Shown: positions 43,080 to 50,755 of the stretch, one piece after another
How positions within the stretch are numbered: position 1 is the first letter of the stretch
How the letters are laid out: each line of letters starts with the position of its first letter
Source: CAZART01 sp964487555
GTDB taxonomy: Bacteria > Bacteroidota > Rhodothermia > Rhodothermales > VXPQ01
Length of the DNA: 57,031 nt
Reading direction: 5' to 3'
Assembly (NCBI GenBank): GCA_964487555.1
Contig: CAZART010000019.1
Location: 1-57,031, forward strand
Program-made: the position numbers and the translations under genes
Notes under the pieces: generated by a model
The model's input: the letters and a program-made list of their open reading frames with translations, nothing else
What the model was told of the DNA's origin: nothing
Database searches by the model: none

Positions 43080-43940
43080 ATGGCCAATACCCTGGAGACG
43101 GAATTTTCAACGGTGAGATCTGCCACAGAACGAGAGCTCGCCGCACTTGGACCGTGGTTCCACAATCTCCACCTGCCTGACGGCACGCAGACGGCGCCCG
43201 ACCACAGGCTGGGCGATTTCCCGGCCGTAAAGTGGCGAGAGATCGAAAAATTCCTGCCGGAGGACCTGACCGGTATGACCGCGCTGGACGTCGGATGCAA
43301 CGCCGGGTTTTACACGTTCGAGCTTGCAAAACGAGGGGCCGACGTGCTCGGCATCGACATTGACGAGCGTTACCTGAGCCAGGCCGAATGGGCGGCGCAC
43401 CGATACGATTTGAAAGGATCGGTCGCATTTAAGCAGATGCAGGTGTACGATCTGGCGCGTTTGAGGGATCGATTCGATTTCGTCTTTTTTGTAGGCGTCT
43501 TCTATCATTTGCGCTACCCGCTCCTCGCGCTGGACATCCTGTCGCTGAAGATGAAGACGACGATGATTTTTCAATCGCTCACGATTCCGGGTGACGGCAC
43601 CATTGACGGGCGAGCCGACTACGACTATGAAGATCGCGACGGTTTCCTCGATCCGGCATGGCCGAAGATGGCGTTCGTCGAAGAGTTTTTCGCAGGCGAC
43701 CCCACCAACTGGTGGGTGCCAAACCATGCCGGAATAGAAGCCATGCTCCGTTCGGCCGGTCTTCGCGTGACCGAGAGGCCTTCGCACGACATGTATCTCT
43801 GCGAAAGAGACACCACACCGCAGACCGCCGCCAGACAATTCATCGCGGATCAGCTTCGCGCAGCGACGGGCCAAACGGCGCCATCGGGCCTCTCGGAGCT
43901 TCGTTCATCTTCCTTTCTGCAGACGAACACCCAGCCATGA
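43080..43940 (+). CDS. SAM-dependent methyltransferase, CmoB-like fold
   Basis: 286 residues. Motif I is ALDVGCNAGFYTFELA near residue 68, and motif II is VLGIDIDERYLSQAEW near 90. FFVGVFYHLRYPLLALDILS near 137-157 and a following FQSLTIPGDG resemble the tRNA-uridine carboxymethyltransferase CmoB and its relatives. Here it sits between two CgeB-like glycosyltransferases, with a 4-base overlap to the second. The likely substrate is therefore a sugar or glycan intermediate rather than tRNA. A WWVPNHAGIEAMLRSAGL segment near 215 is the conserved C-terminal lobe. Confidence 0.85.
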   Translation: MANTLETEFSTVRSATERELAALGPWFHNLHLPDGTQTAPDHRLGDFPAVKWREIEKFLPEDLTGMTALDVGCNAGFYTFELAKRGADVLGIDIDERYLSQAEWAAHRYDLKGSVAFKQMQVYDLARLRDRFDFVFFVGVFYHLRYPLLALDILSLKMKTTMIFQSLTIPGDGTIDGRADYDYEDRDGFLDPAWPKMAFVEEFFAGDPTNWWVPNHAGIEAMLRSAGLRVTERPSHDMYLCERDTTPQTAARQFIADQLRAATGQTAPSGLSELRSSSFLQTNTQP

Positions 43941-45025
43941 ATATTGCTTTCTTCGGCTCGAGCCTGGTATCGGCCTACTGGAACGGCGCCGCAACCTATT
44001 ACCGCGGCATCATCCGCGGTCTGCACGAGCTAGGCTATCGTACGACCTTCTACGAACCGGATGCATTTGACCGGCAGAAGCACCGCGACATCCCGGATCC
44101 CGACTACGCCGACATCGTCGTCTACGACGCCGGCAGCGAGCGCGACGTGGTCGACGCCGTTCGCCTCGCGCACGAGGCCGATCTCGTCGTCAAGGCGAGT
44201 GGCGTAGGCGTCTACGACGAGGTGCTCGAGAAGGCGGTTTTGGATCTCCGGTCTCCGGAACGGCTCGTCGTTTTTTGGGACGTCGATGCGCCCGCCACTC
44301 TGGAGCGCATGCAGAACGACGGCGACGATGCCTTTCGTTCGCTCGTTCCCGAATACGACATGGTGCTGACCTATGGCGGCGGCGCTCCCGTAGTGGAGTC
44401 CTATGAAGCGTTCGGCGCGCGGCGCTGCGTTCCCATTTACAATGGCCTGGATCCGACGACGCATCATCCCGTGGATCCGGATCCACGATTCGAAGGAGAT
44501 CTCGGCTTTCTCGGAAACCGGATGCCTGACCGGGAGAGGCGCGTCTGGGAATTTTTCTTTCATCCGGCGCGCAGAATGGCCGACAAGCGCTTCCTGATCG
44601 GCGGAAGCGGATGGGATCAGCACGTGCCGGAGGAGGGGAATATTTCGTACCTTGGGCATGTGTATACGCGGGATCACAATGCCTTCAACTGCACGCCGCA
44701 AACCGTGCTGAACATCACGAGGGACAGCATGGTGAGGTTCGGCTACTCACCGGCTACGCGCGTGTTCGAGGCAGCGGGGGCCGGAGCCTGCCTGATCACC
44801 GACGCGTGGGAAGGCGTCGAATTCTTCCTCGAGCCAGGTGAGGAATGTCTCGTGGCGCGGAGCGGCGATGAAGTGATCGAAATCGTCCACAATCTGGACC
44901 CCGACCGGGCCCGAACCATCGGAGATGCCGCCCGTGAGCGCGTGTTGGCTGAGCACACGTACGCCCACCGTGCGGCCCAGGTCGATGCTCTCCTGAATGA
45001 GGTGCGTTCCAGGGCGGCCGCGTAA
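43937..45025 (+). CDS. CgeB-like glycosyltransferase, copy 3
   Basis: 362 residues from the ATG at 43937, in a 4-base overlap with the methyltransferase. It starts MNIAFFGSSLVSAYWNGAAT and has FWDVDAPATLERM near 116. The donor-site region is RVFEAAGAGACLITDAWEG followed by VEFFLEPGEECL near 276-306. It shows the same architecture as copies 1 and 2. It is the last gene of the cassette. The DUF892 gene that follows is on the opposite strand, with 34 bases between the two convergent stops. No strong hairpin is evident in that gap, so termination may be factor-dependent. Confidence 0.83.
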   Translation: MNIAFFGSSLVSAYWNGAATYYRGIIRGLHELGYRTTFYEPDAFDRQKHRDIPDPDYADIVVYDAGSERDVVDAVRLAHEADLVVKASGVGVYDEVLEKAVLDLRSPERLVVFWDVDAPATLERMQNDGDDAFRSLVPEYDMVLTYGGGAPVVESYEAFGARRCVPIYNGLDPTTHHPVDPDPRFEGDLGFLGNRMPDRERRVWEFFFHPARRMADKRFLIGGSGWDQHVPEEGNISYLGHVYTRDHNAFNCTPQTVLNITRDSMVRFGYSPATRVFEAAGAGACLITDAWEGVEFFLEPGEECLVARSGDEVIEIVHNLDPDRARTIGDAARERVLAEHTYAHRAAQVDALLNEVRSRAAA

Positions 45026-45059
45026 CGGCCGCCCGAGAACGATCGCATCAGCCCGCTCG

Positions 45060-45548
45060 CTACGCGGTCGCGGCTTCCCGATTCACCATCCCTTTCGCGA
45101 TCTTGTTCAGCTTCTCATCGGCTTCCTTCTCTTCGGAGAGCGTCTCGCCCAGGAGGTCGTGGTCTTCCGAAAAACCGAGCATCTCGGCGTAGGTGGCTAC
45201 CGTCCCGTACCCCGCGATCTCATAGTGTTCGACGCGCTGCGCAGCGGCGATAATCGCGGCGTCGCGAACGTCCGCCTCCTGCGCCTCCTCGACCATGTTC
45301 TCTCCTTCTTCGACGATCGCGCGCATCGCCTTGCACACCTTTCCGGATTGTCCCTTCTCGAGACGTTTGAAGATCTGCTCAATACGGCGGTGCTGCTGCT
45401 TCGTCTCCTCCAGATGTTCCTGCAGCGCTTCTTTCAATTCCTTGTTCTCTGCCTTCTTGGCCATCTTAGGCAGCGCTTTAATGAGTTGACTCTCGGCGTC
45501 GGCCAGGTCTCGTAATTCACTGACGTAGAGGTCCTGCAAGTTCTTCAT
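45060..45548 (-). CDS. Ferritin-like DUF892 (YciE/YciF) protein, copy 1
   Basis: 162 residues from the ATG at 45548, with AGGTG about 10 bases upstream on the minus strand. The N-terminus, MKNLQDLYVSELRDLADAES, and EHLEETKQQHRRIEQIFKRL are the DUF892 signature. Helices with E-x2-H and E-H-Y-E-type residues (AQRVEHYEIAGYGT near 110) supply a candidate di-iron site. The family is induced by osmotic, desiccation or oxidative stress in several bacteria, and its biochemical role is unsettled. It is divergent from the topoisomerase gene across a 243-base region. A distant relative is encoded at 52612. Confidence 0.9.
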   Translation of the reverse strand: MKNLQDLYVSELRDLADAESQLIKALPKMAKKAENKELKEALQEHLEETKQQHRRIEQIFKRLEKGQSGKVCKAMRAIVEEGENMVEEAQEADVRDAAIIAAAQRVEHYEIAGYGTVATYAEMLGFSEDHDLLGETLSEEKEADEKLNKIAKGMVNREAATA

Positions 45549-45583
45549 AGGGTCACACCTTACTTCTTGATGAACGACTGATC

Positions 45584-45600
45584 GGCCGGGATCTCCGGCC
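45584..45600. promoter_or_regulatory. Short GC hairpin in the divergent DUF892/topoisomerase region
   Basis: GGCCGG and CCGGCC (45584-45589 and 45595-45600) pair around a GATCT-type loop, about 35 bases before the DUF892 start. The 243-base gap 45549-45791 must hold two divergent promoters. I see no convincing -35/-10 pair. Confidence 0.35.
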
Positions 45601-45791
45601 CGCACTATGGAACGGCCATTTTCGGGGCATTGTTGTGGTGAAAATCTGCCAAACCGGTAACCGCCCGGTATCGTTTGAGTTACGTCGCGCCGACCCTAAA
45701 CATCGGCGTAAAGAAACGGTAATGCCGAGAAACGCCCGATCGCCGCGTGGATAGAACGGACGTGCACTTAGACCAGACGGTACATTGAAAC

Positions 45792-46874
45792 GTGGCTTGT
45801 GACAACTCAGACGTACCGGACGATGCGGAGTCGTTCATCGATCCGGCGGAGTGTGCGGCGCGCGCCGGACTGTCCTACATATCAGACCAGGAGCCGGGCA
45901 TCACGCGAAAGCGGTGGGGCCGCGGCTTCACGTACCTGGATCCGAGCGGCGAGCACGTGCAGGATGAAGACTTGCGCGCACGAATCGACAATCTGGTCAT
46001 ACCGCCCGCGTGGGAGGAAGTGTGGATCAGCCACGATCCGGAGGGGCACCTGCAGGCCACAGGCCGCGACGCCGAAGGTCGAAAGCAATACATCTACCAT
46101 CCCGAGTGGGCGCGAATTCGAGATGCGATGAAATTCGATCGCACGATCGCCTTCGGCCGCACGCTCGCCGACTTGCGCCGGCACTGCAAGAAAAAGCTGG
46201 AAATGGAAGAACTTACGCGAGAGAAGGTGCTTGCTGCCGTCGTGTTTCTACTGGACAAGACGTTGGTGCGGATCGGCAACGAAGCCTACGCCCAGCGTAA
46301 CGAGTCGTTTGGGCTTACCACACTGCGCGACTGGCATGTCGATTTCTCCGGCACCCGCTGCACGTTCGAATTCCCGGGCAAGCGCGGTAAGGAGCATTCC
46401 ATTGAGTTGGATGATCCGCGTCTGGCGCGCGTGGTTCGTCTCTGTCGTGACGTGCCGGGCCACGTGCTATTTCAATACTATGGAGACGATGGGGAGCGCC
46501 GGCCCGTCGATTCGTCGGATGTGAACGCCTTCCTGAAAACCGTGACGGGCGAGCTGTTCTCGGCCAAGGATTTCAGGACGTGGGGCGCGTCGGTGCATGC
46601 GGCCGCCTATCTCAGTTCGCTCGACGTACCCGAGACGCCGAAAGAGGCCGAAAAACAGATCGTCAAGATGGTAAAACAAGTCGCCGAACAGCTGGGCAAC
46701 ACGCCGGCCGTTTGCAGAAACTATTACATCCACCCGCACATCGTCCAAGCGCATCGGGTCGGATCTTTCAAGGAGGTCTTCGCAAAGGGACTCCAGCAAA
46801 ACCGCGCCGGCTTACTAGATCGACGAGAGAAGGCGCTTCTTTACTTTTTCGACGCCTGGAACGGCACCGAGTAG
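45792..46874 (+). CDS. DNA topoisomerase IB (poxvirus-type)
   Basis: 360 residues from the GTG at 45792. The N-terminal domain contains ITRKRWGRGFTYLD and IPPAWEEVWIS near 62-85, followed by GRDAEGRKQYIYHPEW. The catalytic core has LVRIGNEAYAQRNESFGLTTL near 157, carrying the first active-site Arg, and the KDFRTWGASVHAA segment. The nucleophile lies in VCRNYYIHPHI, where Tyr312 is the likely catalytic residue by alignment with the family's K-S-Y-x-H-P motif. It nicks and reseals one DNA strand through a 3'-phosphotyrosyl bond and relaxes supercoils without ATP. In bacteria such genes are scattered, laterally spread and often near stress genes, as here. Confidence 0.93.
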   Translation: MACDNSDVPDDAESFIDPAECAARAGLSYISDQEPGITRKRWGRGFTYLDPSGEHVQDEDLRARIDNLVIPPAWEEVWISHDPEGHLQATGRDAEGRKQYIYHPEWARIRDAMKFDRTIAFGRTLADLRRHCKKKLEMEELTREKVLAAVVFLLDKTLVRIGNEAYAQRNESFGLTTLRDWHVDFSGTRCTFEFPGKRGKEHSIELDDPRLARVVRLCRDVPGHVLFQYYGDDGERRPVDSSDVNAFLKTVTGELFSAKDFRTWGASVHAAAYLSSLDVPETPKEAEKQIVKMVKQVAEQLGNTPAVCRNYYIHPHIVQAHRVGSFKEVFAKGLQQNRAGLLDRREKALLYFFDAWNGTE

Positions 46875-47050
46875 GCTCGGAGCAACTTTGTTGTTGTGGT
46901 AGTTACGATGCGATCACAGGCGTAACAATGTCTTCAATCGCCTCTGTAGGAGGCTCTACGGCTTTCGGATATGCGGCGCTTGCCTTATGGTCTTTCAATA
47001 AAGTAACAGCAACAAACGTGACATCGCCCATGGTAGAAGCCGTGATGTTT
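46875..47050. other. Lower-GC junction between topoisomerase IB and the rearranged GH39-like gene
   Basis: About 175 bases are visibly richer in A and T than their surroundings. The first 35 codons of the next gene lie in this stretch and have no counterpart in the fusion protein at 35395. It may mark a recombination join that created the rearranged gene. Confidence 0.45.
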
Positions 47051-47974
47051 TGGAACGAACCCAACAACAAGTCGCACTGGTGGTTCGAACTTGATCCGGA
47101 GTGGAAGACATTTGCGGAGATGGTGTCCGCGGCGTCGGCGGCTGTGGCCGCCGAAAATGCAGACCTCGTTCGGGTCTTAGGCGGCATGTCACCGATCGAT
47201 CCCGGTTTCATGAAGACGATGTCGCGTCACGGCGCTCTCGACAACGTCGACGCCGTGGCCGTTCACGGTTTTCCGTTTGACTGGAATCTCTGGAAGGTCG
47301 ACGAATGGCCGGCGAAGCTCGATGAGATTCGCGCGGTGACCGATCTGCCCGTCTGGGTCTCCGAGGTCGGGGTCTCCACGTTCGGCGCCGACGAGGTGCA
47401 GGTGTTCGGCCTCGAGCGGACGGCCGAGCTGCTGATCGGCCGTGCACCGAGGATACACTGGTACAGCCTGTACGATTTGCCGAAGGCCTGGCCCGCTACG
47501 ACGCGGCATAAGGAGGCGGAGGGCTCCTCCTACTATCGTCATTTCTTCATGGGACTGCTCCGCGAAGACGGTGAGCCGAAGCCGGCGTTGGATCTTTTTT
47601 CCAGATACACGCCGGAGATCGGTCTCTGCCAGTGGTTCCATTTCGAAGACCACCGGCTCGAGGAGGCGGCGTCATGGATGCGCCGTCTCGGCGTCAAGCA
47701 TCTGCGCACCGGAATTAGCTGGGCGGACAGCTTCCGACCCGGCGCAGAGGCGTGGTTCGATCGCCAGATGGAGACGCTCTCGGAGTTCGACGTGACCCTG
47801 ACGTTTTGCTTCACGCCCGAGCATCGCGGCGTTCAACCGAACCATACTAGTCCGCCGAAGGTCATCGAGGAATACGCGGCGTTCTGCGCCGAGATGACGC
47901 GCCGTTATGCACCTTCGATCGCGATGGAGGAGCAGGTCGAAGAAATTAATACCGGCGAGAACGTTGCGGCGTGA
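46928..47974 (+). CDS. GH39-like protein with swapped barrel halves (circular permutant or two-domain remnant)
   Basis: 348 residues from the ATG at 46928. After about 35 unmatched residues, residues 36-230 align with the second part of the GH39-like domain of the 35395 fusion (residues 115-300). They carry the acid/base Glu44 in FWNEPNN and the candidate nucleophile Glu146 in VWVSEVGVST. Residues 231-331 then align with the first part of the same domain (fusion residues 13-115), for example GLCQWFHFEDHRLEEAASW and LRTGISWADSF. The end, IAMEEQVEEI onward, is unmatched. So the protein holds almost a full barrel in permuted order, with the break just before strand 4. The alternative is a tandem two-domain ancestor truncated at both ends. 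It could be functional or decaying. Confidence 0.72.
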   Translation: MSSIASVGGSTAFGYAALALWSFNKVTATNVTSPMVEAVMFWNEPNNKSHWWFELDPEWKTFAEMVSAASAAVAAENADLVRVLGGMSPIDPGFMKTMSRHGALDNVDAVAVHGFPFDWNLWKVDEWPAKLDEIRAVTDLPVWVSEVGVSTFGADEVQVFGLERTAELLIGRAPRIHWYSLYDLPKAWPATTRHKEAEGSSYYRHFFMGLLREDGEPKPALDLFSRYTPEIGLCQWFHFEDHRLEEAASWMRRLGVKHLRTGISWADSFRPGAEAWFDRQMETLSEFDVTLTFCFTPEHRGVQPNHTSPPKVIEEYAAFCAEMTRRYAPSIAMEEQVEEINTGENVAA

Positions 47975-48029
47975 TCCCGGATCTGAAATTTAAGAACCTC
48001 TGAGCGACCGATCATCGGCGTCGAATCGC

Positions 48030-48314
48030 TCACAGCAGCCATACTGCAGCGACGATCAGCGCGAGGAGTACCGCGACAAGGATCGCCGTCGTAGGCGTCC
48101 AAAATGGATGGTGAACATCTGCGGGCGGACCCGGCGTGAGGGCTGCTAAGGACGAACTTCTCCCAGGATCGCTACCCCGTTTTCCGCCCTGGTCCGGCGA
48201 ACCTTCCACGCCAGTGGGTTCGGCTTCGAACGAGAGGCCTGTGTCGTCTGCGTTCGTTCGCTGTGCATTGCCCTTAGCAGGTCTATCCGATTTTTCGCGG
48301 GCGTCGGTATCCAT
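48030..48314 (-). CDS. Small protein with a C-terminal membrane anchor
   Basis: 94 residues from the ATG at 48314; an upstream in-frame ATG at 48329 is possible. The first 70 residues are polar, rich in Asp, Gly, Ser and Pro and probably disordered. The last 22 (AILVAVLLALIVAAVWLL at the end) form one membrane helix that reaches the C-terminus, so it would be a tail-anchored protein. A weak GAGG lies 8 bases upstream. I do not recognise the family. It lies downstream of, and co-directional with, the degenerate kinase, 29 bases beyond that gene's stop. Confidence 0.5.
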   Translation of the reverse strand: MDTDAREKSDRPAKGNAQRTNADDTGLSFEAEPTGVEGSPDQGGKRGSDPGRSSSLAALTPGPPADVHHPFWTPTTAILVAVLLALIVAAVWLL

Positions 48315-48343
48315 GGATCTGCCTCTCAACTATATCGAGCATG

Positions 48344-49375
48344 TTACGTATGGGCCGGAGCAGCCTCCCGCGAGACAAGGCGAATCAGCTCCTGGATGAG
48401 CGGTCCTTTATCTTCCTTCACCCACCTAATCTTTTCCGGAGATCGGGCAGACATGGCTACGTAGGCCCAGAGTCCGAGCTGGTAGTATGCGGACAGCCGG
48501 AGCAGCTCCCGATAATCGAGAAATCCGTCCCCATCGTACCCTCGGAAGAAAGGGCGACCGGCCACCTCGTCCGCGTCGACATGCGGAGCGGGCCTTTCGA
48601 GTCTCCACCATGGAGTAGGGCCGGTGAGCATCTGCGAAAGGTCGGAGAAGCGGTGCCTGAATTCGACCCATTCGGCGTCGCATATGAACGCGATCTGCCA
48701 ATCTTCACCTTCCTTCGCCACATGAACCTCCGTATCGGCGAGGCAGAGCGAAAGCGCACTCTCTTGAAAAGCCGGTTCCTCAAGGATTGCGCGGCGGCAG
48801 AGATCGAGCTCTCGAGCCGTCGCTCGCACATTTCCTCGTTCCGCTGCCATCTCTAGTCGATCCATCGTGTGCAGCAACGTCTGCGCTTCGGCACCGACAT
48901 CCTCGGCCTCTCTTTCTAGCTGATGTACGCCGGCATAGAACCTCCCGACGGTCTCCTCGATGGCCGCTTTGTCATCCTGATCGGTATTAGGGTTCGCGGG
49001 ATGGGCGGCATAATTCCAAAGCTTGCCGTGCAAATAGTCCATCACCATGTAGGAGGTGGGGACGATCTCCCTGCTGGTATCGACGCCGAATATCCTGGGA
49101 ATGCGAACCCCGGTTTTTTCGGCGAGGAGCCGGTAGTTGCGGACCTCCTGCTCATAGACGTCGTCTTCGACGCGGCTGAAGCGGAATACATACGGCCGCG
49201 CGTGACGCTCCAGCTCGACTACGTACAGGAGATTTCTAGTGGAGGGGGGCGTTTCCGTTATGCCATGGCTCTTGCTGGGTGCGATCTCTCGCATACAGCG
49301 GACGATCGCTTCATCGCCAAAGATCTCTCTCGCGACGCGACCGATAGCCTCCGTGCTGATGGATCCGACAGCCAT
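48344..49375 (-). CDS. Aminoglycoside-phosphotransferase-fold protein with degenerate catalytic loop
   Basis: 343 residues. The N-lobe includes LLYVVELERHARPYVFRFSR near 49-68, with a conserved Glu77 after it, and the hinge-like YMVMDYLHGKLW is near 109-120. These fit the APH/choline-kinase fold. The catalytic loop, normally H-G-D-x-H-x-x-N, reads LADTEVH at 212-218: Asp214 remains, but the His and Asn positions are changed. The metal-binding Asp is kept in ICDAEW (Asp233). It may be an atypical kinase or a pseudoenzyme. The flanking genes are stress-related. A small tail-anchored protein follows on the same strand. Confidence 0.75.
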   Translation of the reverse strand: MAVGSISTEAIGRVAREIFGDEAIVRCMREIAPSKSHGITETPPSTRNLLYVVELERHARPYVFRFSRVEDDVYEQEVRNYRLLAEKTGVRIPRIFGVDTSREIVPTSYMVMDYLHGKLWNYAAHPANPNTDQDDKAAIEETVGRFYAGVHQLEREAEDVGAEAQTLLHTMDRLEMAAERGNVRATARELDLCRRAILEEPAFQESALSLCLADTEVHVAKEGEDWQIAFICDAEWVEFRHRFSDLSQMLTGPTPWWRLERPAPHVDADEVAGRPFFRGYDGDGFLDYRELLRLSAYYQLGLWAYVAMSARSPEKIRWVKEDKGPLIQELIRLVSREAAPAHT

Positions 49376-49647
49376 AGATCAACTAACCTGTGAAATGGTT
49401 CGCGCCTCAAAACGAATCGACTTCAAACCTGGACCTGGCGTGCCGGAGCCGAACGGGCCGAATACCCCGAACGGACGGATACGCCGACGGGCTGATACGC
49501 CGGCCGCCATTTTTCAATGCGCTTGAGGCTCTCGGGTTGGGTTTTCGGAACGCGCATATTGAGATTGTCACACTCCGAGCGAAACGCTTTCATGTTGAAG
49601 TTCTATATGCCTTGTGAGCAGCGTCAGAACGACAAGAGGGCACGACC

Positions 49648-49944
49648 ATGCCGGAATGGAGTGACAAAGATGAACGCAAGTACGAGAAGATCAAGAAGAG
49701 TAATCTCGATCGAGGCGTCAAGAAGGACAGGGCAAAGGAAATCGCCGCACGTAAGGTGAACAAGGATCGGCGGGAAGAAGGTCGAACGCCCAACCGAGGA
49801 ACGCAAGGCACCGGAAATCCGTCGCGATCGCTTGAAGATCGTACTAAAGACGAGCTCTTAAACCGCGCGAAGGACCTGAACATCGGCGGTCGTAGCAAAA
49901 TGAAGAAGGACGAGCTCGTCAAGGCGATCCGCCAGAGGCAGTAG
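49648..49944 (+). CDS. Small Rho-N-domain stress-type protein
   Basis: 98 residues, very basic and lysine-rich. The N-terminal half (EWSDKDERKYEKIKKSNLDR, then KEIAARKVNKDRREEGRTPN) is a common motif of small bacterial proteins often annotated as plasmid-stabilisation or Rho-related. The C-terminal half, RTKDELLNRAKDLNIGGRSK followed by MKKDELVKAIRQ, is a Rho-termination-factor N-terminal helix-extended-loop-helix that may bind nucleic acid. Such genes often lie near DUF892 and topoisomerase IB genes in stress islands. The upstream 272-base gap 49376-49647 shows no gene. It contains two GATACGCCG repeats near 49478-49503. Confidence 0.82.
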   Translation: MPEWSDKDERKYEKIKKSNLDRGVKKDRAKEIAARKVNKDRREEGRTPNRGTQGTGNPSRSLEDRTKDELLNRAKDLNIGGRSKMKKDELVKAIRQRQ

Positions 49945-50008
49945 GCGGCAGCATGGATGAAGGATGTAGCTCGTCGATGAGATAAATAGATCGAAGGCAC
50001 TGGGTCTT

Positions 50009-50647
50009 ATGGCTAGTACGGTCTGGATTGCACGGCACGGAAACCGCCAGGACTTTGTGGATCCGCACTGGCCGAAGACGGCAGATCGCCCATACGATCC
50101 GGGTCTTTCGCCGGACGGACTCGTCCAGGCGCGGCGACTCGCCGAACGTATGGAGCGCGAACACATCGTCGCACTGTTTTCCTCTCCCTTCTTACGAACG
50201 GTGGAGACGGCGAATGAAATCGCAGAGCTCCTCGACCTCTCGATCTTCATCGAACCGGGAATCTCGGAGTGGTTCAACCAGGAATGGTTTCCGCACGCGC
50301 CAGAGACGTTGTCGAGTGACCAGCTCGTGGAGCGCTTCCCCCGCGTGGATTTGAGCTATACATCCAACGTTCGGCCGAATTTCCCCGAGTCGGAGGATGA
50401 CGCGATGCGGCGGTCGGCCGAAGCCGCCCATGCGATCGCCAATCGTTTTCCGGAACCCGTCCTTCTCGTCGGGCACGGCGTTTCCGTGGCCGGTGCGGCG
50501 ATCGGTTTGGACGCGGATGCGGTAATCCGCGAATGCGGCTTGTGCTGTCTTTTCAAGATCGCCCGGCGCGACGATGCTTGGAAGATGGAGCTTTGCGCCG
50601 ACGTATCGCACCTGGATGAGGTGGTGGCGGCGAACCGATTCAACTAG
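50009..50647 (+). CDS. Histidine-phosphatase-family (phosphoglycerate-mutase-like) protein
   Basis: 212 residues. The RHG motif is in VWIARHGNRQD at residues 5-15, where His10 would carry the phosphate. LFSSPFLRTVETANEIAELL near 54-73 has the conserved Arg, and LLVGHGVSVAG near 152-162 has the second catalytic His. The branch is that of small-molecule or sugar-phosphate phosphatases (cobalamin/SixA-like range), and the exact substrate is unknown. It lies between the Rho-N gene and the GH13 gene on the plus strand, with 64 and 108 bases between them. Confidence 0.85.
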   Translation: MASTVWIARHGNRQDFVDPHWPKTADRPYDPGLSPDGLVQARRLAERMEREHIVALFSSPFLRTVETANEIAELLDLSIFIEPGISEWFNQEWFPHAPETLSSDQLVERFPRVDLSYTSNVRPNFPESEDDAMRRSAEAAHAIANRFPEPVLLVGHGVSVAGAAIGLDADAVIRECGLCCLFKIARRDDAWKMELCADVSHLDEVVAANRFN

Positions 50648-50755
50648 TGAGCCGGCGGCGATCGCACCCCCGCAAGGACGGGCGAACTCGTCTTGTAGCG
50701 GCTACCCGGCTGCCGGGCTGTCGCAAACGCGAGAACCGAAGCATGCCCCTTTCAA

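Noticed and set aside
46580..46927. Upstream extension of the permuted GH39-like gene into topoisomerase IB
   Set aside because: It would overlap nearly 300 bases of the topoisomerase gene in another frame and adds only Arg-rich sequence.
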